Below, in pieces: positions 37,747-46,545 of a DNA stretch of 64,000 bases (positions are counted from its first letter, which is position 1; the number at the start of each line of letters is the position of its first letter). A model generated the notes under the pieces. That model did no database searches and was not told the origin of the DNA. It worked only from the letters and a program-made list of their open reading frames with translations. The stretch spans positions 124,001 through 188,000 of the forward strand of contig NZ_LMDS01000005.1 of NCBI RefSeq assembly GCF_001425865.1, read 5' to 3'. The position numbers and the translations under genes are program-made. This stretch comes from Rhizobacter sp. Root404 (GTDB taxonomy: Bacteria; Pseudomonadota; Gammaproteobacteria; Burkholderiales; Burkholderiaceae_C).

Positions 37747-39146
37747 ATTCGATCCGCGTCCGCGTGCTGCTTGCGCTGCTGGGCATGCTCGTCGTCACCG
37801 CCGCGCTGCTGGGGGTGCTGACCTACCGCAACGTGCTGGCCGAGACCGAGGCGCTGTTCGACTACCAGCTGCGGCAGATGGCGTTCTCGCTGCGCGACCA
37901 GGGCGAGATCGCGCCCGCGCAGGCGAGCACGCTGGCCGACGAGGAACTCGATTTCGTCGTGCAGATCTGGACCGCGGACGGCCGCGTGATCTACCCGCCG
38001 CGCCTGCGCGACGACCTGCCGACCCGCGCGCTGCTCGGCCTGGCCGACGTGACGGTGCGCGGCAGCACCTGGCGCACCTTCAGCGTCGCGTCGCGCGACC
38101 GGGTGATCCAGGTTGCGCAGCCGCTGCAGACGCGGCGCCGGCTCGCCGCGGGCGCGGCGCTGCGCAGCGTCGCGCCGCTGCTGGTGGTCGCGCCGGCGAT
38201 GGCGCTGCTGGTGTGGTGGCTGGCGGCACGCACGCTCGCACCGCTGCGGCGCGTGGCCGAAGGCGTTCGCGCACGGGACGAGCAGTCGCTGCAACCGCTG
38301 CCGACCGCCGGGCTGCCGGACGAGGTCGCGCCGCTCGTCGCGGCGCTGAACGGGCTGCTGCAGCGGCTCGGCACGTCGCTCGGCGCGCAGCGGGCCTTCG
38401 TCGCCGACGCCGCGCACGAACTGCGCTCGCCGCTGACCGCGCTGAAGCTCCAGATGCAGCTGCTGCGGCGTGCGCCCGACGACGCCGCCCGGGCGGCCGC
38501 CGTCGACGCGCTGAACGACGGCATCGACCGCGCGGCGCGGCTGGTCGAGCAGTTGCTCACGCTGGCCCGTGCCGAGCCCGGCGCGCCACTGGCGGCCTTT
38601 GCGCCGGTCGATCTGGGCGAGGTCGCACGCACGGCGTTGGCCGAGACGGTACCTTTCGCGCAGACGCGCGGCACGGCGCTGGCGCTGCATGCCGAGGCAC
38701 CGGTTCGCGTCCAGGGCGACGCGGCGGCGCTGACGATCATGGTCCGCAACCTCGTCGACAACGCCGTGCGCTATGCGCCCGCCGGCGCGCGCGTCGACGT
38801 GAACGTGGGCGAGGAGGGCGGTGCGGCCTGGCTGCGCGTCGACGACAGCGGCCCGGGCATCCCGGCCGACGAGCGGGCGCGGGTGTTCGACCGCTTCTAC
38901 CGCCACGCGCCGGGCAACGAGGCGGGCACTGGCCTGGGCCTGGCGATCGTGCGCAGCATGGCCGACCGGCATCACGCGAGTGTCGCGCTCGCCGACTCGC
39001 CGCTCGGCGGCTTGCGGGTCGAGCTGCGGTTCCCGGCGGCCATCCCCGACATAATGCCGCCGGCGTCGCCGGCTCTGCCTACACTACCGGGCGCAGCGCC
39101 GGCGGGCGCCCTTCTTCTTTCCAAACCTTCGCAAGGCGAACCATGA
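37743..39146 (+). CDS. QseC-like sensor histidine kinase
   Basis: 467 residues. TM1 (about 7-27), a periplasmic domain of about 110 residues, TM2 (about 140-163) and a HAMP-like linker. HisKA has FVADAAHELRSPLTALKLQ, and the HATPase has NLVDNAVRYAP, DDSGPGIP and GTGLGLAIVRSMADRH. The last 35 residues or so are Pro/Ala-rich and unlike the family; they cover a hairpin-plus-T-run (39089-39120) and run up to the next gene. It pairs with the regulator upstream (ATGA). Confidence 0.92.
   Translation: MNSIRVRVLLALLGMLVVTAALLGVLTYRNVLAETEALFDYQLRQMAFSLRDQGEIAPAQASTLADEELDFVVQIWTADGRVIYPPRLRDDLPTRALLGLADVTVRGSTWRTFSVASRDRVIQVAQPLQTRRRLAAGAALRSVAPLLVVAPAMALLVWWLAARTLAPLRRVAEGVRARDEQSLQPLPTAGLPDEVAPLVAALNGLLQRLGTSLGAQRAFVADAAHELRSPLTALKLQMQLLRRAPDDAARAAAVDALNDGIDRAARLVEQLLTLARAEPGAPLAAFAPVDLGEVARTALAETVPFAQTRGTALALHAEAPVRVQGDAAALTIMVRNLVDNAVRYAPAGARVDVNVGEEGGAAWLRVDDSGPGIPADERARVFDRFYRHAPGNEAGTGLGLAIVRSMADRHHASVALADSPLGGLRVELRFPAAIPDIMPPASPALPTLPGAAPAGALLLSKPSQGEP
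39089..39120 (+). terminator. Terminator-like hairpin within the 3' end of the kinase gene
   Basis: GGGCGC (39089-39094) pairs with GCGCCC (39106-39111) around a GC-rich loop and is followed by TTCTTCTTT. It lies inside the unusual kinase tail and 23 bases before the next gene's ATG, so it could reduce read-through into that gene. Confidence 0.45.
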
Positions 39147-39574
39147 AATCTGTCGTTTCGATCCTGGCCGTGACCTTGACCCTGGCGACCCAGGCCTTCG
39201 CCGCGCCGCCCAAGCCGATGAGCCTGGACGACTCGGCGAGCTTCCTGATCGACGCGCCGACGGCCGAGAAGATCTGGAAGGAGACGACGCCGGCCCGCGT
39301 CACCAAGCTGTACCCGATCCGCAAGTTCCGCTTCGTCAGCGAGATCACCGGCGGCTTCACCGAGAACAAGACCTGCGTGGTCACCGCGCGCGCGATGCTG
39401 CTGCCGGTCGTGCTGCTGCCGGTGCAGGGCACCAAGGTGGTCTATGCGCCGATCAAGTCGGCGACCGCGTTCGACGCGGTGCCGAGCCTGAGCCGTGAGC
39501 AGTGCCAGGGCGTCGCCCGCACCAAGCTGAAAGAGGCGATTCAGTCGCTCTCGGCGAGCTTGGCAGCGAGCTGA
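39143..39574 (+). CDS. Exported hypothetical protein after the QseBC-like pair
   Basis: 143 residues with a signal peptide (VVSILAVTLTLATQAFA, cleavage about residue 20). The mature part contains SFLIDAPTAEKIWKE, KLYPIRKFRFVSEITGGF and two cysteines (KTCVV and EQCQG) that could form a disulfide. I recognise no family. The ATG overlaps the kinase stop (ATGA), which suggests co-expression with the sensor and possibly a periplasmic accessory role, though the terminator-like hairpin just upstream complicates that. Its 3' end overlaps the convergent cNMP-binding gene by 34 bp. Confidence 0.75.
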   Translation: MKSVVSILAVTLTLATQAFAAPPKPMSLDDSASFLIDAPTAEKIWKETTPARVTKLYPIRKFRFVSEITGGFTENKTCVVTARAMLLPVVLLPVQGTKVVYAPIKSATAFDAVPSLSREQCQGVARTKLKEAIQSLSASLAAS

Positions 39575-40266
39575 TCGCGCTCCGCGCGAACCTTCGCCAG
39601 GTCGGCGTTGACGCGGTCGACGTCGGCCGCGAAGCGTGAGGCCACCAGCTCGATCATCTTGAAGCCGAACGCCGGGTTCTGGTAGTACAGCTGCTTGACG
39701 GTGCTCTCGTCGATCGACAGCACCGTGCAGGGTTCGGCGCAGCGGGCCGTCAGGCGGCGGCGCCGGTCGGGCGAGAAGAACGCGATCTCGCCGAAGATCT
39801 GCCCCGGCGCCAGGCTTCCGCCGGTCTCCACCAGCTCGATCCGGCCATCGGCCAGCATGTAGAGCCGGTCGCCGATGTCGCCCTGGTGGAACAGCACCGC
39901 GCCCTTGCGCATCTTGGCCGCCCGCATATAGGGCCGCAGCCACACCGACGAGAGCTCGCCCTCGGCGCGCACCGCCTCGACGCGGCGCGTGAGCCGCTTC
40001 ATCTCGGCGAGCCGGAAGAAATTGAGCGGCAGCAGCGTCGCGTGCAGCAGCAGCATCGGGTAGGACGGGTGCAGCGCGCCGTAGGCAACGAAGCCGACAT
40101 TGCTGCCGATGGCCAGCCAGCGCAGCGGGATCATCGTCTTGACGAAGCTGCTGACCAGCACGAAGGCGGCGGCGACCACGACCGACAGGATCGCGAACAG
40201 CTCCGACGGCGATTCGAGCGCCGCCTGCATATAGCGTTGAAGCTCGGCAAGCAGGTTCGCAAACAA
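39541..40266 (-). CDS. Membrane-bound cyclic-nucleotide-binding domain protein
   Basis: About 241 residues from the preferred start. Three hydrophobic segments (roughly residues 22-45, 47-66 and 67-80) are followed by a cNMP-binding domain with HQGDIGDRLYMLADGRIELVE, the cassette PGQIFGEIAFFSPDRRRRLTARC (39700-39800) and a C-terminal coiled coil (VDRVNADLAKVRAERDQLAAKL). This layout resembles Popeye-like/Crp-like membrane sensors. The frame is open to an ATG at 40374, but the first 36 residues look non-coding and overlap the next gene's promoter. TTG at 40266 has GAAAGG seven bases upstream. Confidence 0.8.
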   Translation of the reverse strand: MFANLLAELQRYMQAALESPSELFAILSVVVAAAFVLVSSFVKTMIPLRWLAIGSNVGFVAYGALHPSYPMLLLHATLLPLNFFRLAEMKRLTRRVEAVRAEGELSSVWLRPYMRAAKMRKGAVLFHQGDIGDRLYMLADGRIELVETGGSLAPGQIFGEIAFFSPDRRRRLTARCAEPCTVLSIDESTVKQLYYQNPAFGFKMIELVASRFAADVDRVNADLAKVRAERDQLAAKLAESD

Positions 40267-40439
40267 GGCACGGCCTTTCGTTGAGGCGGCCGGCAGGGGC
40301 CGGACATGTCGGTATCCAGGTCGGGATTCTGGCCCATGAACAAGGGCTGCGTGAACGCGTCTTCTCTGGTACAACGCAGCCGCGCGCCGGTCCGGCGCGC
40401 GCCCGATCAGCCCTGTCGACTCACCCGGAGACTGACCCG

Positions 40440-41165
40440 ATGCGATTCCTCCCTGTGCTCCTGCTCGGCCTGTGCATCGCGGCGCCCACCCGGGCGGCCG
40501 ACGACGCGTCGATTGCGGCCTTCTCCTCCGCGGCCGCCGGCGACCCGCCCGCCGCCTGGAAATTCACCACGCTGCCGAACAAGACGCCGACCAAGTTCTC
40601 GGTCGTCGAACTGGGCGGCGCGAAGGTGCTGAAGGTCACCGCCGAAGATTCGTACGGCAACCTGGTCCACGCGATGAAGGTCAAGGTCTCCGATCAGGCC
40701 ACGCTGTCGTGGCGCTGGCGGGTCGACAAGCTGATCGACGAGGCCGACCTGAAGGTGCGGTCGGGCGAGGACGCGGCCGCCAAGGTCTGCGTCTCGTTCG
40801 GCTTCGATGGCAGCAAGCTGCCGTTCGGCGAGCGCGCCAAGCTGTCGCTCGCCCGCTCCAGCACCGGCGAGGACGTGCCGACCGAGACGCTGTGCTACGT
40901 GTGGGACAACAAGCTGCCTGCGAACACCGACCTCGTCAGCGCCTTCACCAAGCGCATCCGCTTCATGGTGCTGCAAAGCGGCAGCGCGAAGCTCGGGCAA
41001 TGGGTCAGCGAGAAGCGCAACCTCGCCGCTGACCACCAGCGCATGTTCAAGGACGAGTCCGAGGGCAACGTGCCGGACGTGGTGGCGGTGGCGGTCGGCG
41101 CCGACGCCGACAACACCCATGGCAAGGGGCTGGCCTACGTCGGCGACCTGGCGCTGAAGCCCTGA
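40440..41165 (+). CDS. Exported DUF3047 protein
   Basis: 241 residues with a signal peptide (FLPVLLLGLCIAAPTRAA, cleavage about 19). The remainder matches the DUF3047 pattern: WKFTTLPNKTPTKFSVVE, LSWRWRVDKL, VCVSFGFDG and a terminal VAVAVGADADNTHGKGLAYVGDL segment. These are secreted beta-rich proteins of unknown function in proteobacteria. Shine-Dalgarno CGGAG is about 13 bases upstream. It is followed by the phased repeats in front of the Do protease. Confidence 0.85.
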   Translation: MRFLPVLLLGLCIAAPTRAADDASIAAFSSAAAGDPPAAWKFTTLPNKTPTKFSVVELGGAKVLKVTAEDSYGNLVHAMKVKVSDQATLSWRWRVDKLIDEADLKVRSGEDAAAKVCVSFGFDGSKLPFGERAKLSLARSSTGEDVPTETLCYVWDNKLPANTDLVSAFTKRIRFMVLQSGSAKLGQWVSEKRNLAADHQRMFKDESEGNVPDVVAVAVGADADNTHGKGLAYVGDLALKP

Positions 41166-41178
41166 AGCGGGCGGTGAC

Positions 41179-41222
41179 TTAACGCCCGCTTAACCGGGCG
41201 CTAACCGTGCCCTAACCGGGCG
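41179..41222 (+). promoter_or_regulatory. Four 11-bp-phased YTAAC half-sites before the Do protease
   Basis: TTAA at 41179 and 41190, CTAA at 41201 and 41212: each tetranucleotide is separated by exactly seven bases, and each unit continues as C-C-G-N-G-C-C/G. The first pair reads TTAA-N7-TTAA. Direct repeats at 11-bp spacing are the classic binding pattern of OmpR/PhoB-family regulators. A -10-like TATCTT (41227-41232) follows immediately, so the sites would overlap the -35 region. Confidence 0.6.
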
Positions 41223-41280
41223 CTCCTATCTTTGGGCCATGCGGAATATCCCGCGATCGGCCACGAGCCAAGGAGCGAAC

Positions 41281-42795
41281 ATGTCACCACTCAAACCCCT
41301 CAGCGCGGCGCTCGTCGCCGCGGGCGTGCTGGCGGTGGGAACCGCGGGCGCGATCGATCTGCCCGGCTGGCTCAAGAGCAAGCCCGCAGTCACGCAGCCG
41401 GCTGCACCGTCGGCCTACCAGGCCGTCTCGGACATCACCGCGCCGGCCCCGGTGGCGATGCTGCCGGCACAGAACGCGCCGAACTACCGCGCGATCGTCA
41501 AGACCTTCGGCCCGGCCGTGGTCGGCGTCACCGTCGCCGGCATGCACAAGACCTCGGCCGAGGAGCAGGGCCTGCCCCCGGGAATGGAGAACGACCCGTT
41601 CTTCAAGTTCTTCCGCGGCATGCCGGGGTTCCAGCAGCGCGGCCCGCAGGGCGGCGGCAACGTGCCGTTCCGCGGCATGGGCTCGGGCTTCATCATCAGC
41701 GCGGACGGACTGATCCTGACCAACGCGCACGTCGTGCGCGAGGCGAAGGACGTGACCGTCAAGCTCAGCGACCGGCGCGAGTTCACCGCCAAGGTGCTGG
41801 GCTCCGACCCGACCACCGACATCGCGGTGCTGCGCATCGACGCCAAGGACCTGCCCACGGTGCGGATCGGCGATGCGCGCAACCTCGAGGTCGGCGACCC
41901 GGTGCTCGCGATCGGCGCGCCCTACGGCCTGGAGCAGACGGCAACGCAAGGCATCGTCAGCGCCAAGGGCCGCTCGCTGCCGGGCGACAACACGGTCGTG
42001 CCGTTCATCCAGACCGACGCCGCGGTGAACCCCGGCAACTCCGGCGGGCCGCTGTTCGACGGCACCGGCACGGTGGTCGGCATCAACGCGCAGATCTACT
42101 CGCAGAGCGGCGGCTTCCAGGGGCTGAGCTTCTCGATTCCGATCAACGTCGCGATGAAGGTCAAGGACCAGATCGTCGCGACCGGCAAGGCGAGCCATGC
42201 GCGCCTGGGCGTCACGATCCAGGACCTGAACCAGGCGCTGGCCGATTCGTTCGGGTTGAAGCGGCCGGACGGCGCGCTCGTCGCCAACGTCGCGCCGAAC
42301 AGCGCGGCCGCGGCGGCAGGCCTGAAGTCGGGTGACGTGATCACCGAGGTCAACGGCCAGCCGGTGGTGCGCTCGGGCGAGCTGTCGAGCCTGATCGGGC
42401 TGTCGGCCCCGGGCGAAAAGGTCAAGCTGACGGTGTGGCGTGACCGTTCGCCGCGCGACATCGAGGCCAAGCTCGGCGGCGCCGATCCGGAGGCCACGCA
42501 GGTGGCCGACGCCAGCGGCGCGGTGCAGCGCGGCCAGCTCGGTCTGAGCATGCGCCCGCTGACGCGCGACGAGCGCCGCGAGTCGAAGATCGACGAGGGT
42601 CTGGTGATCGAGAACGTCGCCGGCCCGGCCGAGAAGGCCGGCATCCAGCCGGGCGACGTGCTGCTCGCGATCAACGGCCGACCGGTGCAGTCGGTCGACA
42701 CCGTGAAGCAGGTGCTGAGCGCCAAGCCGAAGAGCGTCGCGCTGCTGGTGCAGCGCGACGGCGACAAGATCTTCGTGCCGGTGAACCTGGGCTGA
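41281..42795 (+). CDS. degP: Do-family periplasmic serine protease (DegP/MucD)
   Basis: 504 residues. A signal sequence (AALVAAGVLAVGTAGA), a trypsin-like domain with His in ILTNAHVV, Asp in TTDIAVLRI and Ser in NPGNSGGPLF, then two PDZ domains (about 285-370 and 405-495). It degrades or refolds misfolded envelope proteins. The Q-linker and FFKFFRGMPGF segment are typical of Do proteases. ATG 41281 has AAGGAG seven bases upstream and is preferred over the in-frame ATG at 41239. The upstream phased repeats suggest stress control by an OmpR-type regulator. Confidence 0.94.
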   Translation: MSPLKPLSAALVAAGVLAVGTAGAIDLPGWLKSKPAVTQPAAPSAYQAVSDITAPAPVAMLPAQNAPNYRAIVKTFGPAVVGVTVAGMHKTSAEEQGLPPGMENDPFFKFFRGMPGFQQRGPQGGGNVPFRGMGSGFIISADGLILTNAHVVREAKDVTVKLSDRREFTAKVLGSDPTTDIAVLRIDAKDLPTVRIGDARNLEVGDPVLAIGAPYGLEQTATQGIVSAKGRSLPGDNTVVPFIQTDAAVNPGNSGGPLFDGTGTVVGINAQIYSQSGGFQGLSFSIPINVAMKVKDQIVATGKASHARLGVTIQDLNQALADSFGLKRPDGALVANVAPNSAAAAAGLKSGDVITEVNGQPVVRSGELSSLIGLSAPGEKVKLTVWRDRSPRDIEAKLGGADPEATQVADASGAVQRGQLGLSMRPLTRDERRESKIDEGLVIENVAGPAEKAGIQPGDVLLAINGRPVQSVDTVKQVLSAKPKSVALLVQRDGDKIFVPVNLG

Positions 42796-42818
42796 GCCCG
42801 GGCGGGTCTGCGCGCGGA

Positions 42819-43661
42819 TCAGAGGTCCGTGCGCAGCTTCCAGATCTCGGGGAACAGCACCACGTCGAGCATCTTGCGCAGGTAGCCCACGCCGGAGGTG
42901 CCGCCGGTGCCGCGCTTGAAGCCGATGATGCGTTCCACCGTCGTCACGTGACGGAAGCGCCAGAGTCGGAACGCGTCTTCGAGGTCGGTGAGTTCCTCGC
43001 CGAGCTGGTACAGGTCCCAGTGCGCCTTCGGGTCGCGGTACGCGACCAGCCAGGCCTGCTCGACGGCGTCGCTGGCCTGGTACGGCTGGGTCCAGTCGCG
43101 CTCGGTGTGCGAGGCCGGCACGGCCAGACCGCGCCGCGCCAGCAGGCGCAGCGACTCGTCGTACAGCGACGGCGCGCGCCACGCCGCCTCGACGCGCGCG
43201 AGCAGCTCGGGCCGGTGTGCGTGGGGCTTGAGCATCGCGGCGTTCTTGTTGCCGAGCATGAATTCGATGCAGCGGTACTGCGCGCTCTGGAAGCCGCTGC
43301 TGGCGCCGAGGTAGGGCCGCATCGCGGAGTACTCGGGCGGCGTCATCGTCGCGAGCACGTCCCAGGCGTGGACCAGCTGCTCCATGATCTTGCTGACCCG
43401 CGCGAGCATCTTGAACGCGCTGCCGAGCTCGTCGGCGGCGACGCACCTCACCGCCGCAGTCAGCTCGTGCAGCAGAAGCTTCATCCACAGCTCGCTGGTC
43501 TGGTGCTGCACGATGAACAGCATCTCGTCGTGCGACGGCGAGCGCGGGTGCTGGGCGCTCAGGATCGCGTCGAGGTGCAGGTAGTCGCCGTAGCTCATGT
43601 CCTTCGAGAAGTCGAGCTGGGCGCCTTCCTCGGCGACGATCTTGTCGGGTGTCGTTCCCAT
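42819..43661 (-). CDS. kynA: Tryptophan 2,3-dioxygenase
   Basis: 280 residues, the bacterial length. Heme and substrate-binding signatures are visible: [36 protein letters not shown] (43470-43540), [15 protein letters not shown], and the proximal-heme region [17 protein letters not shown] with [11 protein letters not shown]. It opens L-tryptophan to N-formylkynurenine with O2. Last gene of kynB-kynU-kynA; its ATG shares a base with the kynU stop (TGATG at 43659-43663). Confidence 0.95.
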   Translation of the reverse strand: MGTTPDKIVAEEGAQLDFSKDMSYGDYLHLDAILSAQHPRSPSHDEMLFIVQHQTSELWMKLLLHELTAAVRCVAADELGSAFKMLARVSKIMEQLVHAWDVLATMTPPEYSAMRPYLGASSGFQSAQYRCIEFMLGNKNAAMLKPHAHRPELLARVEAAWRAPSLYDESLRLLARRGLAVPASHTERDWTQPYQASDAVEQAWLVAYRDPKAHWDLYQLGEELTDLEDAFRLWRFRHVTTVERIIGFKRGTGGTSGVGYLRKMLDVVLFPEIWKLRTDL

Positions 43662-44935
43662 CACGTGACCGCGGCGCGTTGGTTGAAGCGGGCCTCGCGC
43701 CACTCGCCGCCGTCGAGCACGGCGTGCAGGTGCGCGACGGCGTCGAAGACGTCGACGAAGCGGGTGTAGAGCGGCGTGAAGCCGAAGCGCAGCAGGTCGG
43801 GCGCGCGGAAGTCGCCGATCACGCCGCGGGCGATCAGCGCCTGCATGATCGGATAGCCGCCCGTTTCGTGCGCGAAGCTGGCCTGGCTGCCGCGATGCGC
43901 ATGCTCGCGCGGCGTCACCAGACGCAGGCCGAGGCCCTCGCATCGCGCCTCGACCGACGCGATGAACAGGTCGGTCAGCGCCAGCGACTTGCGGCGCAGC
44001 GCGGCCATGCCGCCGAAGTGTTCGGCGCGGGCGAACACGTCGAGCCCGCACTCGAGGGCGGACATCGACAGCAGCGCCGGCGTGCCGCAGACGAAGCGCT
44101 GAATGCCGAGCGCCGGGCGGTAGTCGGTCGTGAACTCGAACGGCGCGGCATGACCGAGCCAGCCCGACAGCGGCTGGCGCAGCTGATCACGGTCCATGCG
44201 CGCCGTGTGACGCGGATGGGCCCACACGAAGGCCTGAGCGCCGGGGCCGCCGTTCAGGTACTTGTAGCTGCAGCCGACCGCGAAGTCGGCGTCCGCGCCG
44301 GTCAGGTCGACCGGCACGGCGCCCGCCGAGTGCGCCAGGTCCCAGACCATCAGCGCGCCGGCGGCGTGGGCGTCACGCGTGACGCCGGCCATGTCGAACA
44401 TCCGGCCGGTGCGGTAGTTGACGTGGGTGAGCATCAGCACCGCGAGCCGGTCGTTCAGGTGCACGGGCAGCTCGTCCGCGTCGATCAGCACCAGCGTCAT
44501 GCCGTGGGCCCGCGCCAGGGTCTCGGCGATGTAGAGGTCGGTCGGGAAGTTGCTGCGTTCGGAGACGATGAGGTCGCGGCCCGGCGCATCGAGCTTCTGC
44601 AGGCTGATGGCCGTGCTCAGCACCTTGTAGAGGTTGGTCGAGGTCGAATCGGCGACGATCAACTCGTCCGCACCGGCACCCACCAGCCGGGCGATCTGGT
44701 TGCCCAGACGCTGCGCCAGGTCGATCCAGCCCGCGGTGTTCCAGCTGCGGATCAGGCCGTTGCCCCATTCGTCCTGCACGACCTGCTGGACGCGCGCGGC
44801 AGTCGCCTTCGGCAGCGCGCCGAGCGAGTTGCCGTCGAGGTAGATCACGCCGTCGGGCAACGCGAACGCTTCGCGCAACGGGGCCAGCGGATCGGCCGCG
44901 TCGAGGGCCAGGCAGTCGTTTCTCGTGGTCGTCAT
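43661..44935 (-). CDS. kynU: Kynureninase
   Basis: 424 residues. A PLP fold-type I enzyme with [12 protein letters not shown] at the N-terminus, [26 protein letters not shown], the PLP lysine in [11 protein letters not shown], and the C-terminal [13 protein letters not shown]. It cleaves kynurenine to anthranilate and alanine. ATG 44935 overlaps the kynB stop by one base (TGATG); the long upstream frame is a shadow of kynB. Part of a three-gene coupled operon degrading tryptophan to anthranilate. Confidence 0.95.
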   Translation of the reverse strand: MTTTRNDCLALDAADPLAPLREAFALPDGVIYLDGNSLGALPKATAARVQQVVQDEWGNGLIRSWNTAGWIDLAQRLGNQIARLVGAGADELIVADSTSTNLYKVLSTAISLQKLDAPGRDLIVSERSNFPTDLYIAETLARAHGMTLVLIDADELPVHLNDRLAVLMLTHVNYRTGRMFDMAGVTRDAHAAGALMVWDLAHSAGAVPVDLTGADADFAVGCSYKYLNGGPGAQAFVWAHPRHTARMDRDQLRQPLSGWLGHAAPFEFTTDYRPALGIQRFVCGTPALLSMSALECGLDVFARAEHFGGMAALRRKSLALTDLFIASVEARCEGLGLRLVTPREHAHRGSQASFAHETGGYPIMQALIARGVIGDFRAPDLLRFGFTPLYTRFVDVFDAVAHLHAVLDGGEWREARFNQRAAVT

Positions 44936-45558
44936 CACAGTTCTCTCAGGACCGCGCGCACGGGGGACGCATCGGCCAAGGTCAGTTTCAAGGGGAGGGC
45001 GATCAGCTCGTAGTCGCCGGCGGGAACGTCGTCGAGCACGAGGTTCTCCAGCACGCGCAGGTCGTGCTTCAGGAGCAGGTGATGGCTGTCGAGCGTCTTG
45101 CTGTCGGCCGGGTCGACCGACTGGCTGTCGATGCCGACCAGCCGCACGCCGCGCGCCGCGAGCCAGGCGATCGTCTCGGGCGCAAAGGCGGAGAACTCGG
45201 GCGACCACGCGGTCGGCGCGGTCGTGCAGGTGCGCACCAGCACGCGCGGCGGCAGGTGCTCGCTGGCGTGCGCGAGGTGCTCGGGCCGGACGAGCGGCCC
45301 GCAATCTATCGCGTGGATCACGCGGCACGGGCCGAGGTAGGGCGCGAGGTCGACCTGGCCGATCGTCGGCGCGCCCGGGCCGTAGTGCAGCGGCGCATCG
45401 GCGTGCGCGCCGATGTGCGGGGACAGCGTGATGGCGCTGAGGTTGACCGGGCAGCCGGGGCCGATCTGCGCCGTCCATTGCTGCGAGTAGCCGGTGTCAC
45501 CGGGGAACAGCGGCGAGTCGGTCGCGATCGGCGGGGAAATGTCCCAGAGCTTTTTCAT
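44935..45558 (-). CDS. kynB: Kynurenine formamidase
   Basis: 207 residues. A cyclase-family (PF04199) metal hydrolase with the diagnostic [13 protein letters not shown] motif, [20 protein letters not shown] and SHHLLLKHD. It hydrolyses N-formylkynurenine. First gene of the kyn operon, 54 bp after argF on the same strand. There is no visible Shine-Dalgarno; instead a perfect 8-bp inverted repeat abuts the start codon. Confidence 0.95.
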   Translation of the reverse strand: MKKLWDISPPIATDSPLFPGDTGYSQQWTAQIGPGCPVNLSAITLSPHIGAHADAPLHYGPGAPTIGQVDLAPYLGPCRVIHAIDCGPLVRPEHLAHASEHLPPRVLVRTCTTAPTAWSPEFSAFAPETIAWLAARGVRLVGIDSQSVDPADSKTLDSHHLLLKHDLRVLENLVLDDVPAGDYELIALPLKLTLADASPVRAVLREL

Positions 45559-45581
45559 GGCGGTGCGAAGTTAGCACCGCC
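45559..45581 (-). promoter_or_regulatory. Perfect inverted repeat abutting the kynB start codon
   Basis: GGCGGTGC (45559-45566) and GCACCGCC (45574-45581), separated by seven bases, directly next to the kynB ATG (45558). In mRNA it would be a hairpin occupying the ribosome-binding position; in DNA it could be an operator for the kyn genes. Confidence 0.55.
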
Positions 45582-45612
45582 CGAACGACCGTGGTGTCGG
45601 TTTTTTCGGACG

Positions 45613-46545
45613 CTAGCCGATCCGCCCCAGCACCAGGTACTCCATCAGCGCTTTCTGCGCGTGCAGCCGGTTCTCTGCCTCGTCCCAGACGACCGATTGC
45701 GGTCCGTCGATCACCTCGGCCTCGACCTCCTCGCCGCGGTGCGCGGGCAGGCAGTGCATGAAGAGGGCATCGGGCTGCGCGGCGGCCATCATGTCGGCAT
45801 CGACGCACCAGTCGACGAAGGCCTTCATGCGGGCCTCGTTCTCGGCCTCGTAGCCCATGCTGGTCCAGACGTCGGTCGTGACCAGATGCGCGCCGGCGCA
45901 GGCGTCCATCGGGTGGTTGAAGGTCTCCACGCAGGCGGCGTTCTTGACGCCGGCCATCTGCGGGTCGATCTCGTAGCCGCCCGGTGTGCTCACGTGGAGC
46001 GTGAAGCCGAGGACATCGGCCGCCTGCAACCAGGTGTTGGCCATGTTGTTGCCGTCACCGACCCACGCGACCACCTTGCCCTGGATCGAGCCGCGGTGCT
46101 CGATGAAGGTGAAGATGTCGGCCAGGATCTGGCACGGGTGGTACTCGTTCGTCAGGCCGTTGATCACCGGCACGCGCGAGTTCGCCGCGAAGGCCTCGAT
46201 CTTGGTCTGCTCGAAGGTGCGGATCATCACGATGTCGACCATGCGGCTGATGACCTTGGCCGAGTCCTCGATCGGCTCGGCGCGGCCGAGCTGGCTGTCC
46301 CCGGTCGTCAGGTTCACGACCGAGCCGCCGAGCTGGTACATGCCGGCCTCGAAGCTCACGCGGGTGCGGGTGCTGGCCTTCTCGAAGATCATCGCCAGCG
46401 TGCGGTCGACCAGCGGCGTGTACTTCTCGTAGTTCTTGAAGCGCTTCTTGATCGTCGCGGCGCGCTCGAACAGGTAGGCGTATTCCTCGGCCCGGAAATC
46501 CTTGAACTGCAGGTAGTGCTTCATCAGGCTGTCGCCGGGTTTCAT
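45613..46545 (-). CDS. argF: Ornithine carbamoyltransferase
   Basis: 310 residues. Carbamoyl-phosphate motif STRTRVSFE, HPCQILAD, and the ornithine-loop motif MHCLPAHRGEEV are present. It makes citrulline from ornithine and carbamoyl phosphate. The ATG at 46545 overlaps the argD stop (ATGA); an internal ATG at 46524 (MKHYLQFKDF) is closer to the usual family N-terminus and cannot be excluded. Downstream on the same strand lies kynB, 54 bp away with no convincing terminator. Confidence 0.94.
   Translation of the reverse strand: MKPGDSLMKHYLQFKDFRAEEYAYLFERAATIKKRFKNYEKYTPLVDRTLAMIFEKASTRTRVSFEAGMYQLGGSVVNLTTGDSQLGRAEPIEDSAKVISRMVDIVMIRTFEQTKIEAFAANSRVPVINGLTNEYHPCQILADIFTFIEHRGSIQGKVVAWVGDGNNMANTWLQAADVLGFTLHVSTPGGYEIDPQMAGVKNAACVETFNHPMDACAGAHLVTTDVWTSMGYEAENEARMKAFVDWCVDADMMAAAQPDALFMHCLPAHRGEEVEAEVIDGPQSVVWDEAENRLHAQKALMEYLVLGRIG

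Noticed and set aside
45582..45612. Terminator after argF
   Set aside because: The T-run-like stretch lacks a convincing stem before it on the minus strand.
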